Assembly: GCA_933228895.1 (NCBI GenBank)
Contig: OW121855.1
Location: forward strand, 30,518,698-30,582,697
DNA length: 64,000 bases
Direction: 5' to 3'
From: Platycnemis pennipes
Lineage: Eukaryota > Arthropoda > Insecta > Odonata > Platycnemididae
Below the pieces are notes generated by a model. It did not search any database, was not told the DNA's origin, and worked only from the letters and a program-made list of their open reading frames with translations. Shown one piece after another: positions 44,961 to 56,617 of the stretch (positions are counted from its first letter, which is position 1; every line of letters starts with the position of its first letter). Both the position numbers and the translations under genes were made by a program.

Positions 44961-46785
44961 TTCCTTAAAATAAGAACCGTTTTCTTGTACGTGTGCGTCA
45001 CGAGACAGGGATTTGCTCTCACATATGGACGTACGCTTGCTCATCATGCTCTGGAAGACTTTTAGTTCTGCTTCCCGAAACATTCTGTCTTCACCGACAT
45101 TCAACGATGAATTTCTAAGTGCTCTCATTCTCCTCGCATCATTTCCTTTCTTTTTATACTTGTTACTTTTTCGATTCATTAACAAAGTAATATGACTCCA
45201 ATCTACTCTTTTCCTCCAATGCCTCAATGAAAACATACCGAAGATAAACACTTTCTCCATATTCCTCCAATCACTCTGTACCCCATCTTTCCATCCCTCA
45301 CCGCATGCTCCTCAAGTATTTCGTTCCAATTGCATTCACACAATATGTTCACTAAAACGTAGACGTGAAGGCCGTCCATAAGGTTGGTAACATGTTGACC
45401 CCACGAAACATGCAGATACAAAAAAAAACACATTATATATTTGAAGCACGAAGAAGCAGTGAGACAAAAAAAGCGTTAGTTTTTTCCCTGGAACACTGGA
45501 GGTCAAAACATTAGGGCATATCTGTGACAGCACCTTATGAAAATTATCGGCTTCCCGTAGTATAGCAGTTTATAATAATAAACCGACTTTTTAAAGTCAA
45601 AATGACACAATAGTATGACAAAAGGTTTTGCAATCCGCCGTCGGTATGGCACATTGAAATCATTCGACAGCGAGATAAAATTCTGTCCATTCATCACTAT
45701 CTAAGGCCAACACTATCAGATTTTCCCACAATTGGACCATGCATAGCATACACTCGCAAAGATTAGCTGCCGCAGGCAGATCTTCAATCTTAGATCCTTC
45801 AGAACACAGCAACGTAAGCGTTTTCCGCGTAGGAAAGACAGAGCACGCACCATTCTCCAAGTAAGTACCATTTGGTCGGATTGTTCATGAAGGCGTGAAG
45901 GAGTAGTAAACCTTACAGTAGCCAGTAGCCTTATCTTTGAGAGTTCAACATTAAAGGACCGCTAATATATCTTCACAATCGAGTAAACTCGTTCTGGAGG
46001 CATGGCACGTAAGGGCTCCTAACGAAGACAAGTTTTAACCCCAGATATTTAAAGTGACAACAGGACAAAACCAATCGGCTTCAATGAACGTGATTAATCA
46101 CCCAAGCAATATCCCAATATTTATAAATACTTTATCGCCATAATAAATTAATATTTTAACACAGATTTTTAGCGTAATATACATAGGTGTATCTCATTTA
46201 GCTCAAAAATGCGTAAGGCTACCAATGTCTCCTCGAGTTAATAGTTCTCGGCCGTACTTCCGTACGCGACATTTATGTATCAAGAATTAGTATAAAAAAT
46301 GCTCAAGATTGTGACTTGAATGTTAGTATAATCGGAAAGGATTATAGTGACAACATCAATAAATATTTACTTAGTAAGGGAGAGCCATTTGCTTTCCATT
46401 TTATGCCTGTTGCACCCCAAGTATCTGGTACTCAGATAGTAGTACTGGCCCAATTTATTTTACGTTCCCATACAGGACCTGAGTTAAACTAAGGATCCAC
46501 GACTGTCGCCTCACCATCAAGGTACATGATAAACTACGGACCCATTGTACCAGTCCTATGCTGCAGTACACTTCCAATGAAGGCTATTCAACTACTGAGG
46601 ATTTATCGCGCCATCTAACATTCAATAATAGACAAGGGGCCATTTTCCGAACAGACGTTCACTAAGGACTTCATAGGTACCTTAATTTCATTTTGCGTAG
46701 TCCAGACTTCCCATTATTCTAAGCAAAATACCCGTTCAACTCATCCATATACCGCACTCACCCAAAATTCTTCGCTCTTAGCGTT
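44961..46785. other. Unassigned spacer
   Basis: AT-rich, with only short frames. No supported gene or RNA. Confidence 0.5.
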
Positions 46786-46789
46786 TTGT

Positions 46790-47138
46790 ACGGTTCCGTA
46801 CACGATGAACGATGCCGAACTGACAGATTCAAAATGTCCTTTTTTCCTCGTACAATTAGGGATATGAATAACGGTAAATATATCCAGTACGAGTGTAGCA
46901 ATGGATAACATTGGTAGTTGCATGTTGGTATAAGGACTTGAAGCTAACCCAACTAACAGCATGTTTTTGCATGTTTGCTTTGCTATTTTTACCTTTTTTT
47001 AAATAGTGAAGTTTAGAACAGTACATAAATACTAATCCTTTTTATGTATGATATATAGTGCATGTTTGGTGAGAATTCACCCCCTGCCACACACCTTTAT
47101 GGTGGCTTGCAGGGTATTATGTACATGTGTAGATGCAA
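46790..47138 (+). mobile_element. LINE-A 3' end, truncated copy
   Basis: Begins within the last codons of the LINE-A protein (TDSKCPFF in one frame; FFPRTIRDMNNGKY in the correct frame). It continues through the 3' UTR (GTTGGTATAAGGACTTGAAG, AACCCAACTAACAGCATG) and ends with CCCTGCCACACACC...GGTGGCTTGCAGGG and GTACATGTGTAGATG. It is very similar to the end at 11.7-12.0 kb. Confidence 0.8.
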
Positions 47139-47519
47139 TTTTCACTGCGAATTCCCTCATGCATCAGAATGCGTTTCTTCCAGCCTAGACTAAAACGACT
47201 TCAAAAATGGGGAACCAGAAACGAGAGGTCGAAGGAAAGTAGAGACCCACCCACTTACCACCCCATGGGCACTCCGCTAACCGCACCTCCGCCCGCCAAA
47301 CCACAGATAAGACTTCCACACGCCGCGAGTCGTCCGGCCAGACACTCCCCAATATTCCGAACAGCGATAATCAATCATAAAGAAAAGGGCCATTTGAAAG
47401 CGGAGGTGACTCAGGACTCAGGACTTGGGTTCAGAATACCTATATCACCATCCCGGGATGTGTGCCCTTTATGGTCGTGGTTGGTAGAATAGAAAGGGAA
47501 TATTTACAGTGGGGAAGAA
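47139..47519. other. Unassigned spacer
   Basis: A 119-codon frame at 47133-47492 starts in the LINE tail and has no recognised domain. It is taken as spurious. Confidence 0.4.
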
Positions 47520-47536
47520 AGGTTATTTTGTTTAGG

Positions 47537-48011
47537 TAGGAAGTAGCGTTTCAGAATTAATAAAAGAATTAGGGTGGGAATCATTATCAGAGCGTAGGTT
47601 AAAGTACAGATTAAATCTATTAGACAAATTTCAATCGGATAGCTTTACTTAAGATGTTAGGCACATATTTAAAAAACCAGCGTATTATGCTAGATTCGAC
47701 CTGATAAATAAGATTAGAGAGATAGATTATCGTACCGATAGATTCAAAATGGCATTTTTCCCCCGTACTATAAGAGAACAGAATAGGCAGCATAGCAAAG
47801 GGGATAGGTAGGGGAAATATTTTAGAGTATTCTGTAGTGCACGATGCATGTATTCACCCCTCAAATACTATAGATACTAACAATATAGTTGCATGAGACA
47901 CTATAGTAGCTTGTTTGCATGTTAGTAGTGCATGCTTGGTGATCTTCACCCCCCGCCACACACCCTCGCGGTGGCTTGCAAGGTATCGTGTAGATGTAGA
48001 TGCAGCTCGAT
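47537..48011 (+). mobile_element. LINE-A variant, 5'-truncated, with 17-bp TSD
   Basis: Encodes the end of the LINE-A protein: SELIKELGWESLSERRLKYR, LNLLDKFQSDSFT, HIFKKPAYYARFD, NKIREIDYRTDRFKM and FFPRTIREQNR, with one in-frame stop. The 3' UTR differs from the 11.3-kb type but ends with the same stem-loop and GTAGATGTAGATGCAG. AGGTTATTTTGTTTAGG stands on both sides (47520-47536 and 48012-48028), a 17-base target-site duplication. It belongs to a sister subfamily of the copies at 11.3 and 46.8 kb. Confidence 0.85.
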
Positions 48012-48240
48012 AGGTTATTTTGTTTAGGGAGTGATTTGAGGGGAAAATCCAAAGGTGTTGACGGGTTATTTTATTAGGGTACAATTGTTTGGGATGATCC
48101 GGGGGGTAAAGAAGGGTTAGTTTGTTAAGGAGTTTGCGTTTTTTGGATGAGGAAATAATTTAAGGATGTCTGGATAAGATTTTTATATAGGGGAGATTCA
48201 CGGGTTATTTTGTTAAGGTGTTGTATTTTGGGTTAGGATA
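48012..48240 (+). repeat. Degenerate minisatellite with GGTTATTTTGTTNAGG units
   Basis: GGTTATTTTGTTTAGG (48013), GGTTATTTTATTAGGG (about 48064), GGTTAGTTTGTTAAGG (about 48116) and GGTTATTTTGTTAAGG (about 48203) recur at spacings of roughly 50 to 90 bases in a G/T-rich strand. The first word also precedes the LINE insertion at 47521. The sequence is strongly strand-asymmetric (G and T on the plus strand), without coding signal. Confidence 0.55.
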
Positions 48241-48414
48241 TCATGGGAAAAGGTTTAATCTGGTTCAGTCGGTTGTAGGTTGGGGAGCTGAGAAGCTCCT
48301 TGCCCTGTGCCTGAATGGGAATAGGTGATGGGAGGGAGATTTACGAGGTTAGGTGGGTTTGATGATACTGCAACTTCATGCTGGCTCGATGAGTCTTCTT
48401 GGCTGGTGTCTTCT

Positions 48415-48545
48415 CATCTACATCTATGTAATACCCTGCGAGACACCACGAGGGTGTGTAGCAGGGGGTGAAGTTCACCAGACATACGCTATTGGCATGC
48501 TACTAGACTACTACATGGAAACATGCTACAAAATAGGGTCACACG
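48415..48545 (-). mobile_element. LINE-A tail, minus strand
   Basis: The plus strand shows CATCTACATCTATGTAATAC, then CCCTGCGAGACACCACGAGG and GTGTGTAGCAGGGGGTGAAG. This is the inverted LINE-A 3' end with an intact CCCTGC/GCAGGG stem. The UTR beyond it resembles the 47.5-kb subfamily (GCATGCTACTAG). Confidence 0.7.
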
Positions 48546-48677
48546 TAGCTAGATTGTAATTATCTACATACTAATGAAGGGATTGGCCGGTAATTCATGC
48601 ATCATGCCATACATGCTACTCTACAATATTTCTCCTACTTATTCCAATGCTATGCTTCAAATTGTGTTCTCTTTTGC

Positions 48678-48866
48678 TACATCTACATTATACCCTGCAA
48701 GCCACCATAAAGGTGTGTGGCAGGGGGTGAATTCTCACCAAACATGCACTACATATCATGCATAAAAAAGGATTAGTATTTATACACTGTTCTAAACTTC
48801 ACTATTTAAAAAAAGATAAAAATTGCAAAGCAAACAGGCAAAAACATGCTGTTAGTTGGGTTAGCT
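48678..48866 (-). mobile_element. LINE-A 3' end, minus strand
   Basis: Inverted tail CATCTACATTATACCCTGCA followed by the stem-loop, ACCAAACATGCACTACATAT, TTTAAAAAAAGATAAAAATT and ACATGCTGTTAGTTGGGTTA. It matches the 3' UTR of the copies at 11.8 and 46.9 kb. It is cut at GTTAGCTGTGACTAC, where unrelated GC-rich sequence starts. Confidence 0.8.
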
Positions 48867-49515
48867 GTGACTACTGGGGCTGGAGCTGGGAAACAAACTG
48901 GCGCTCATAAGAGGGCAACGTACGTCGAGCGCGCGGGGGATGGGATGGACCACGAAACACGAGCGATGTGGAGGGTTTCGTGGGGGGAGGCACGAGCTTT
49001 GTCAACGTGCCAATCGCCCCTAACGGCTCGCGTAATTAGGCGATGCTCTCTCCGGGACCCAGAACGGCGTCGTGCTCCAACGAAACTTGGCCGTGGGCTC
49101 CGGGGGAGGCGGAGTGGTACGGCGGGATGGGAAAGAAACGAGACGCAGACCATAAATCATCTCCTCACGTTGATAATCGCGCCGCGCAGAGTCCTTAGCG
49201 TCGCTAAGCAGTCCATTCTGTCAGAGCACGTGACGCCCGCGGCATCGAGAAAACCCCTAATGGCAGCGGACGAGGCGTCGGCGGCGGAATGTGCATTATG
49301 CCACGTGAATGGTCGCGAGGGAGAGAATGCTTTCGAGAGCAAACACCCCCTCTCGCCCCAACCCTACACAACACCCCTTTCTCTCGGTTCATTTATCTTC
49401 GAGCCGAGTGGAACTCTCTCGCCTTCACCGAAAGACCCAGCTCTGCTTAATACGAAGGAATTCTTTCAGGGCGGGAAAGGGGGGGCTGGGCGTGGGGGAG
49501 TTAAAAGTCGAGACC
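48867..49515. other. GC/CpG-rich patch
   Basis: GC-rich sequence between a LINE-A tail and a MITE. It holds most of the longest frame of the window (231 codons, 48846-49541), but that frame starts inside the LINE tail and ends in the MITE terminal repeat, so it is not a gene. The minus strand is also open in part. No motif is recognised. Confidence 0.4.
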
Positions 49516-49519
49516 TTAA

Positions 49520-50262
49520 GGCCGTTTTACACGGTCATTGATACTGCGCAGGGTGTTGCGAGAACACTTGCGCAAGAAATATTGCACCGTGTAAAGCGAC
49601 GACTTGCGAGGACAGGCAGCGCCACTGCGCGAACGCTTGCGAGCAAATTAGAAAATGTTCTAATCTGATACATGCGTTCGCGAAAGTTTGAAGTTAATAT
49701 CTCTCACTACACATCTAGTAGATGGTGAGGATGTAGTGGCAACGAAATACCACGGAATTCTAGCAATTAAATAGGTTGTTGATAATTGAGTTGGTTGTTT
49801 TTGTTTGCACTCAACTCCTTAGGTATTGAATAAAGTGCAGTAATGATGAGCTGGGCGATTAATCACGAGGAAGCTTACATTTCGTGCGTAAAGGAAGAAC
49901 CTGTTACCTTGGCCCACATCCGTTCGTTCGTGGTGCAAATTTTGCGCTAAGTATACGGGACTAGGGTCTCCACTATTATGTTTAGACTATGGGTTAAAAC
50001 ATATTTTAAAGTTGTGGTAATTCATCGCATCTTTCACGTCCAATTAATTGCTACTTCACAGATCTTGACGTTATGCGATATATTGACGGTATTACCGCTA
50101 CTGAATGGTATATTGTCACTGACATAATGCACCGACGATTGCACCGTGTACAGCTGTCAAGCAAGCGTCCTCGCAATTCTCTACATCACGGACTTAGGCA
50201 GGCGACTGCTCAAACGGGATCAACATCAACTTGCGCAGTTTCAATTACCGTGTAAAACGGTC
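49520..50262. mobile_element. MITE-like element, about 743 bp, with long imperfect TIRs
   Basis: The left end GGCCGTTTTACACGGTCATT and the inverted right end GACCGTTTTACACGGTAATT share about 28 of the first 32 bases. Weaker inverted similarity extends inward (CTGCGCA, GCACCGTGTA and CTTGCGAGGA words on both arms). TTAA precedes the left end (49516-49519) and TTTG follows the right end, a possible decayed TTAA target. No transposase frame is present. The ends resemble those of the 23.1-kb element. Confidence 0.75.
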
Positions 50263-51309
50263 TTTGCATTGATGCACATGAGAGGCCGGGAATATTCTCC
50301 TACACACCTTTGAGCAGCGCGTGGCTAAACAAACGAACGCTTATGCGGAAAACAGCGCTTCTTTCTGTGGAACGGTACGCGACAACGCGCTGCGCACACA
50401 TCAATTTAACACGCAAGGACCGAGTGAAAACGAATCCAACTCCGGACCACCGTTTCGACACTCATCTTCGGACGTTGGCGTTCTTCCCGCAGTCACAGCA
50501 CTCCGTCCCATTGTGCGGAGCTCGGCCTCGCTTCGGACGAAAGAACGAAAGTCGGCTACAGCGAACGTCACCCCAGTCACGGAGATTAATTCAGGCCGCA
50601 ATACAAATGAGTGGGACAGGGTAAACAATGCCATGGATTAGTTTACAGATGCGCTAAGTGGCGAGGCGACCTGTTTTTCGCTCTGAAACCCGCCCGAGAC
50701 ATTTATCTCTTTTGGTTTGGATAATTAATTGACCAAATTTTTAAAGCATCAAATACAGTCAACAAATACGACAATATAATAATGCGCATTCTCTTGCCGC
50801 GAAGCCAGTTCGCGACAAAAAGGGTGAATTGGGTCAAATGAGATATGAAATTCAAGTTTTCCACTGGAAACATGTTTTAAAACATACCTTACACGTAGGT
50901 AACGCATCCATTCAGAAGAGAATAAAAGGGTATTACTAAATTAAAGCAAAAGTTTTCCAACCTGCCCGATTATTATAGCCAACTCAGTGTGATTAAACTC
51001 AACTGTCCCAGGCTTCACATCGTGGAAGTATTTAATTTCCATTGCAAGACAAGACTGAATAGTACTTTCCCGTAGATATTTAACGGTAGGTACGCCACGT
51101 TTAATTTTTTCAAATCATCATTGGTACCTGATGATACCGTGACAATGCACTTCCACATTGATTAAAACGAGGTTAGTTTTTAGAATTTTAGTATTTAGCT
51201 ACCAGGATACAAGGTATGTTACCCCACTTTGACAAATATGCTAATACAATCACAGACAGAATCATTATTTTAGAGAAATCGGGTTGGCTTATTTCCTTTC
51301 GCCTTAGAC
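50263..51309. other. Unassigned spacer
   Basis: A GC-richer start (50290-50640) with several overlapping frames of 77-106 codons on both strands, then AT-rich. No gene is supported. Confidence 0.4.
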
Positions 51310-51319
51310 AATTTTGTAG

Positions 51320-51692
51320 ATCTATTGAAATGAATTGTCTCAAAGCCGTTATAGGTGATCCTTTCGTTTGTGGTATGAAGGGGAAAGGGAACTTTTAGGA
51401 AATGACAACAGTACCTCACTGTTTCTTCTGGCCTGAGAAAGGTCTTCCGGTCAGCAACAAGCTTCAAGGAGTCTGAAGGAGGTCTTGTTAAAAAACACAA
51501 CACTTCTTGTATTTCTACATAAGACAAGACCTCCTTCAGTACCCTTGAAGCTTGTTGCTGACCGGAAGACCATTCTCAGGCCAGAAGAAACAGTGAGGTA
51601 CTGTTGTCATTTCTTAAAAGTTCCCTTTCCCCTTCATACCACAAACGAAAGGATCACCTATTACGGCTTGGAGACAATTCATTTCAATAGAT
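51320..51692. mobile_element. Long foldback: two 169-bp arms around a 35-bp loop
   Basis: The left arm 51320-51488 and right arm 51524-51692 are reverse complements with only a few mismatches over 169 bases, separated by an AT-rich 35-base loop. Sequence outside the arms does not continue the symmetry. AATTTTGTAGAT occurs just outside or overlapping the left arm (51310-51321) and again at 51726-51737, a possible 12-base target duplication. The two 71-85-codon frames in the arms are mirror copies of each other and of unknown meaning. It is most likely a foldback transposon or a recent inverted duplication. If transcribed through, it would give a long hairpin RNA suited to Dicer. Confidence 0.8.
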
Positions 51693-51737
51693 ACTGTTAG
51701 CCGTAAGAGCTCACCGTTTTCACTTAATTTTGTAGAT

Positions 51738-54000
51738 ATTTTTATACACTGCCAGATGATCCCCCGTGTATTTTCCAGGAGTGAAATCACAACAACTATG
51801 GATCTCAGACATAGAGTATTGCTTTTTACGATAAATATAGAAACCCGGAAGTGCATGCGTTTAAACGTACGATGTATTATTACCACAAAGGTTAATTGAG
51901 ATCTGCAAAAAGGAAGTCCCTCGTAGAAAGGGTTCTCACACATTTCCTCGAGCTACTAAGGAACAGAAATTATTAAAGTTCTAAAGATGGACGAGTACCT
52001 CACAATCAAACAGGCGCAGTCACGCGATTCTTGTACATGACAAGGCTCTTTCAATTTCCGGCCTCGTATTATAAAGTAAAACATGCATGTAAACATGTAA
52101 AACAGTCTACAGAATAACAATTCAATGGAAAGGATTTAAATAGTGAGTTGTTTCGTTCAATCGGATGCACTTTGCACAATACAACGAGAGTATTGTGCGA
52201 ATTTTCTCAACAGCTCCAATGAAAAGTCTCTCCGGTATGGAAAGAAACGTCGGCATGCGAAGGGGCAGAAAATATACGGTGATGTAAGAGAAACGAGTGA
52301 TTCTCTCCCTTATTTTTACCTGGGAAAGACCCACCATTAGAAATCTGGGTCACGAGTGTTGAGGGTAAAATATATCGAAAAAGTATGAAGTACTCGTACG
52401 TCAGAGGGTCATAAAAACGGCTCAAAAATTGAAGGAAGAAAAATCAGATACTATCTCTGTCATTAATGGAGTTATAAACCTGGATGCTGCAAAAGGAGAC
52501 GCTCTGAGGCTTTTTTTTACCTCTCAAAGCAACACTATGTCCTAAAGGCAACGAGCATTTTATGAAATGCGGGCATTTTATGTTGATACCACTAGCGCAT
52601 ATCATAAATTAATCATGAGCTGGTCTCATCAAATACTACCGGGCTTCAAGTTTTAGAAGCTGATAAGGATTTTCGACGCACTGAGGTCCAAATAACGGAA
52701 TAAAGGTATTAATGAACACATAAAAACATACTGCTGCAATATTTTTTGATGAAATACTCAGGCAACGCGGAAACCAGTTAAAGCTAAGGAGATTGGAACT
52801 GCTCCATTTCGAAATGCAGACCTACTTACTTATCAGTACTTACAAATAGCACACAGTTATTTCCAGCTGCACAGTCTAGGAAAGAGCTAAATGTTATGAA
52901 TCCAGAGTCAACCATTGAAGTTTTTCCTTTAAAAATCGTCGCAAAAAGACAAAAATAAAACATAATTTGACAAAATGCATGTGGCTGGTGCAAGTAATAA
53001 TTACAAATAAGATACGCACCTGATTCTCTTCTTGTCTCTCAAACAATAAATTAAATTAGCCAATAATTCATTGCGTGACCTAAAAAGAGATACTCACCGT
53101 TAAACGATAAGGCGCGAAGAATCGTTAACCGATAGACTAAAACTAAGCTCGTCACAAATTACTGATCACCACTTGCTCTAATTACACATTGAGAGTAATT
53201 AAAGGGATTAAATGTAAGCTTTTGATTCTGGCTATCGACACACGGATATCAAACTCAATTCACCTGTCAATAAAATTCATTGAGTATGAACACATAATGG
53301 AATCGCTGACATAAATTAGCATTTATCACTCCGAAAACCATTGCTATTAAGCTAAAACCCGCAATGCGATTCGACAAGCAGTCAAGCGGAGCACAGTTTA
53401 TTTTTCGGCCGGTGAATTGAAACTGATGAGAGACTTAGCGTCAAGAAGAAAACAGTAATCCTGCTTACCTCGTAACAATGAAATAAAACTAAGGTTCGAT
53501 CCAATAACAGAATGATGAAGGTAAGTTACCGTAAAATGCAGTAAGCATTGGACGCCAGAGTCTTCAGCGTAGGGACAATAAGGAAGAACTGGATCATGGA
53601 ATAATGTAGCTACCGAATAAGATCATTCACTCAAATCGTCAATCTGATGTATGAGAGGATTCGTGAGTCAATAAACCAAGAAAATATAGATGGATCACGC
53701 GCGCTGAAAGAGTTTTTTTTAAGTAGAAATATTGAGATTCTTCCACAACATCATCACTGTACTTTTGCTTTGACTTCAAAGTGAATACATGGCATTGCCT
53801 TTTCAATAAGTATTGCATTACTTTGTGTGCACTAATATTTTATTGTCATTTATAGCCACCATTTCACGTTCCTCATGAATCTATATCTAACATTTTCCAC
53901 AAATCGGTTGCATTAAATGTATATTTCAGTTGCATGCAAGTAGGAGTATTTTCGCATGCTTGCACGATCATAAGTGTAAAGCAACCTCTTTGGCTTTAAA
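51738..54000. other. Unassigned AT-rich spacer
   Basis: No supported gene, RNA or repeat in over 2 kb. Confidence 0.5.
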
Positions 54001-54009
54001 TACATGCTT

Positions 54010-54082
54010 TGATGGTCCTCCTCCCTCTGCCGTACACCCTTACGGTGGCTTTCACGGTATTATGCACCTACGTGTAGATTAC
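54010..54082 (+). mobile_element. LINE-A tail relic
   Basis: CCTCTGCCGTACACCCTTAC, then GGTGGCTTTCACGGTATTAT, then CTACGTGTAGAT: a mutated version of the LINE-A stem-loop and tail. Confidence 0.6.
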
Positions 54083-54700
54083 CTACCCACAGTTTACGTA
54101 CTGCACACATGCACTGCTCCTTATACCCATTGTATTTCCTTGATATTTATGATCACTTATACAAAAGCTAATTTTTATTGCAAAATTATCCTTTTTTTCG
54201 TATTTATTCCAGTTTCTTCCACCTAAACCATAAAAAACCAACCCTTTCTCCCCCTTTCAAAAAATTTATATGCTTTCTTACTAATTTCTACGCACAACAG
54301 TCCTCAAAATTTTATTTTTCCGTAGTCCCTATCCTACCTTCTACATTCCTCCCAGAGTAGTAACGGTAGACGTGGGTTCTACGTTCAGGATCGTTCACGT
54401 TATACCACGTAATATTATTGCTATCGTTCAACCGATTGATTTTATATGCAGTTCATTCCTGTGTTACAGAATCAAATCTTCTTGTATATTATCCTCCCAC
54501 AGCCAGGGGCGCAACAACACCCTGAATCGTAAGAGGGGGGATGGAAAATCCTTGAAAAATCTGTATAAACTGGGGAGAGAATGGAGTTTGCACATCAAAT
54601 TTCACTCAAACCGCTGAAAAACACTGCAACACTACAACAATAAATAATAACTAATAGACAGTACCAATTTTTCGCAGCGTTCAAAATCAGAGCGGAGTCG
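54083..54700. other. Unassigned AT-rich spacer
   Basis: A block CCAGGGGCGCAAC followed by GAGGGGGGATGG near 54505-54545 has the look of a DNA-element end, but no partner was found. Confidence 0.4.
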
Positions 54701-54708
54701 CTAGGGAG

Positions 54709-54990
54709 CAGGCACGTAGCCAGAAATTTGCTTCGGGGTGGAGGCTAAGTCTTGCGTAACTTGAAACAAATCAGCCTTGCCCATCCGGTGCCGACATGTT
54801 AAAAATCTCTTCCCTTAATTTTCAGTGCTTGGTATTTACTTTTATAGTGCCCATACTTAACTCTTCTCACTGGTAAAGTCCTCTGCTAAAATCAGAACAA
54901 CAAAATTATTGGGAAAAAATTTCGGGGGGGGGCTGAAGCACCAGAAGCCCCCCCCCCCCCCACCTCCCCCCCCCCCTGGCTACATGCCTG
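54709..54990 (+). mobile_element. CAGGCACGTAGCCAG-type DNA element with perfect 8-bp TSD
   Basis: A 282-base element with ends CAGGCACGTAGCCAG and CTGGCTACATGCCTG, flanked by CTAGGGAG at 54701-54708 and 54991-54998. It has an internal G-run near both ends and long C-runs (about 54945-54976) just inside the right end. It shares its body (CTTGCCCATCCGGTGCCGAC, TTTTCAGTGCTTGGTATTTA) with the copies at 16.5, 17.9 and 42.3 kb. No transposase. Confidence 0.88.
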
Positions 54991-54998
54991 CTAGGGAG

Positions 54999-56617
54999 GA
55001 GCAATTTGGATAGAAGAATGAGGAGGTATGCTAACTAAAGATAAACATAACATGAAAATATAGATTGCATTGGAAGAATTTTATACCCACTTAAACCTAC
55101 CTAACAAATAGATCATTAATAATATGGATGAATTGGTATTAGAAACACGACGAGCGTAAAGTGAAGGGGGTAAAGGAGCGAAGCATCTAGGCATGAGTAT
55201 TTTAAAGCGGTGACTTCAGACTTTAGAAGACCACGAGTTGCATAGGGGAAGAGATTGTGCTATACAAGCGAAGGGGACAGTGCTCGGGGGAACGCGAGGC
55301 CGACGATATTGTTTCCCAACGGCTTGAGCGTGGCACCTTCAGAGTTCAGCAGTCCGAAGGCGGAGGGGCACACATTAAAACGCCCTCAAAAACAATGAGC
55401 TACCACCAACGCCGTCTTGGGGAGCAATGACATAACTCCCACGCACTCCACCACCTCCTTACAACCCGCCTCTTCATTTCTTGCTAAGAGGGAGAGAGAG
55501 CCCTCTTCGTCATATTATAAGAATAATGTAGCCTGCCTCATTACTGCTTTCGCAAACGCCGGATTGAATGCGCATATTGGATTGCGCGGTCCCTCGCAAA
55601 CCGCAATCCGTCCGTGCATGTGGGAGAAAGGTATGGGAGTGAGGAGCGATATTTAATTTCCTCGTTCACGGCCTTTCGAATTATGAGCACGCGGGCGTGA
55701 CTTTCGAAAAAAAATTGCGAAACGGGAAAATAGCAACATTTACACTCCTGGAGTGCACGTGAAATGTATATGGCGCGTTAAATATTGACTCGGCGAGGAA
55801 GGCGAACGCAGGTGCAAATTCCGTGGCAGGGAGAAGGGAGAAGAACTCCTAGAGGATAGTGAATCGGTGTGTTCTGCAGAGGATATCACAGGGCGGCCAT
55901 TTCGTAATGAGCTGGTCCAAAGCACACGGTTGCCCAGGAGAAAAGAAACCGGCAAGGGGAACTTAACCTTTCACAGCGCACGGAGGTGACAGATAATCCA
56001 TTCATCTGAACGAGATATTTCAGGTAACGACGATATCGCATTGCCAACGGTATTCACCGATACAAATAAGTCTGGAAGATTGGCATATCTCAGAGCAGGA
56101 TGGCGTATTGAAATCTCTGATGATGAAATTTGTCGTTTTTCCAACACATGATCATGTTACACATTCACTTTAGTTAAGACAGGTGTAGAAAAATCCAATA
56201 AGTCCGCACTGAGGCTGACATTTATGAACACTGGGGCACCTAGTGCATCAGCGTACACAAAAAAGAGCAACCATTTCATATAACCAGTTAAGAAATCGTG
56301 CAATACACCAGCGTGATATGCTGGAGAAGGAGTGCTACAGGGAGCAAGTACTCTTCGATTTCCATGCTATCAAGAGCACGTAAATCCCCAAGTTCCAATG
56401 ATGCACACGATGATATTTTTGATTTTTAGATCTAATAGGTATATAGAAATTCGCCTAAGATACGTTAAATGTAAGCACGCATAAAATTTATCCGAGGGAG
56501 ACATTGTGAGCTAATGAGCATGATGACCTGAGGAAGGACAAGATAAGCAAAACAGGGGTCGAAGTAAGAGTTTCATGTCAATCTAAACCTACTTAACCCA
56601 TGTATCACTTCTTAACC
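54999..56617. other. Unassigned spacer
   Basis: GC-richer at 55140-55700, AT-rich afterwards. Short frames only. Confidence 0.45.

Noticed and set aside
47521..48240. Telomere-like repeat (TTAGG of insects)
   Set aside because: The GGTTATTTTGTTTAGG words contain TTAGG once each but are not tandem TTAGG arrays.
48846..49541. The longest open frame, 231 codons on the plus strand
   Set aside because: Its first codons are the inverted LINE-A 3' UTR and its last codons are the terminal repeat of the 49.5-kb MITE. The middle is GC-rich sequence with partly open frames on the other strand too. It is a composite of unrelated pieces.
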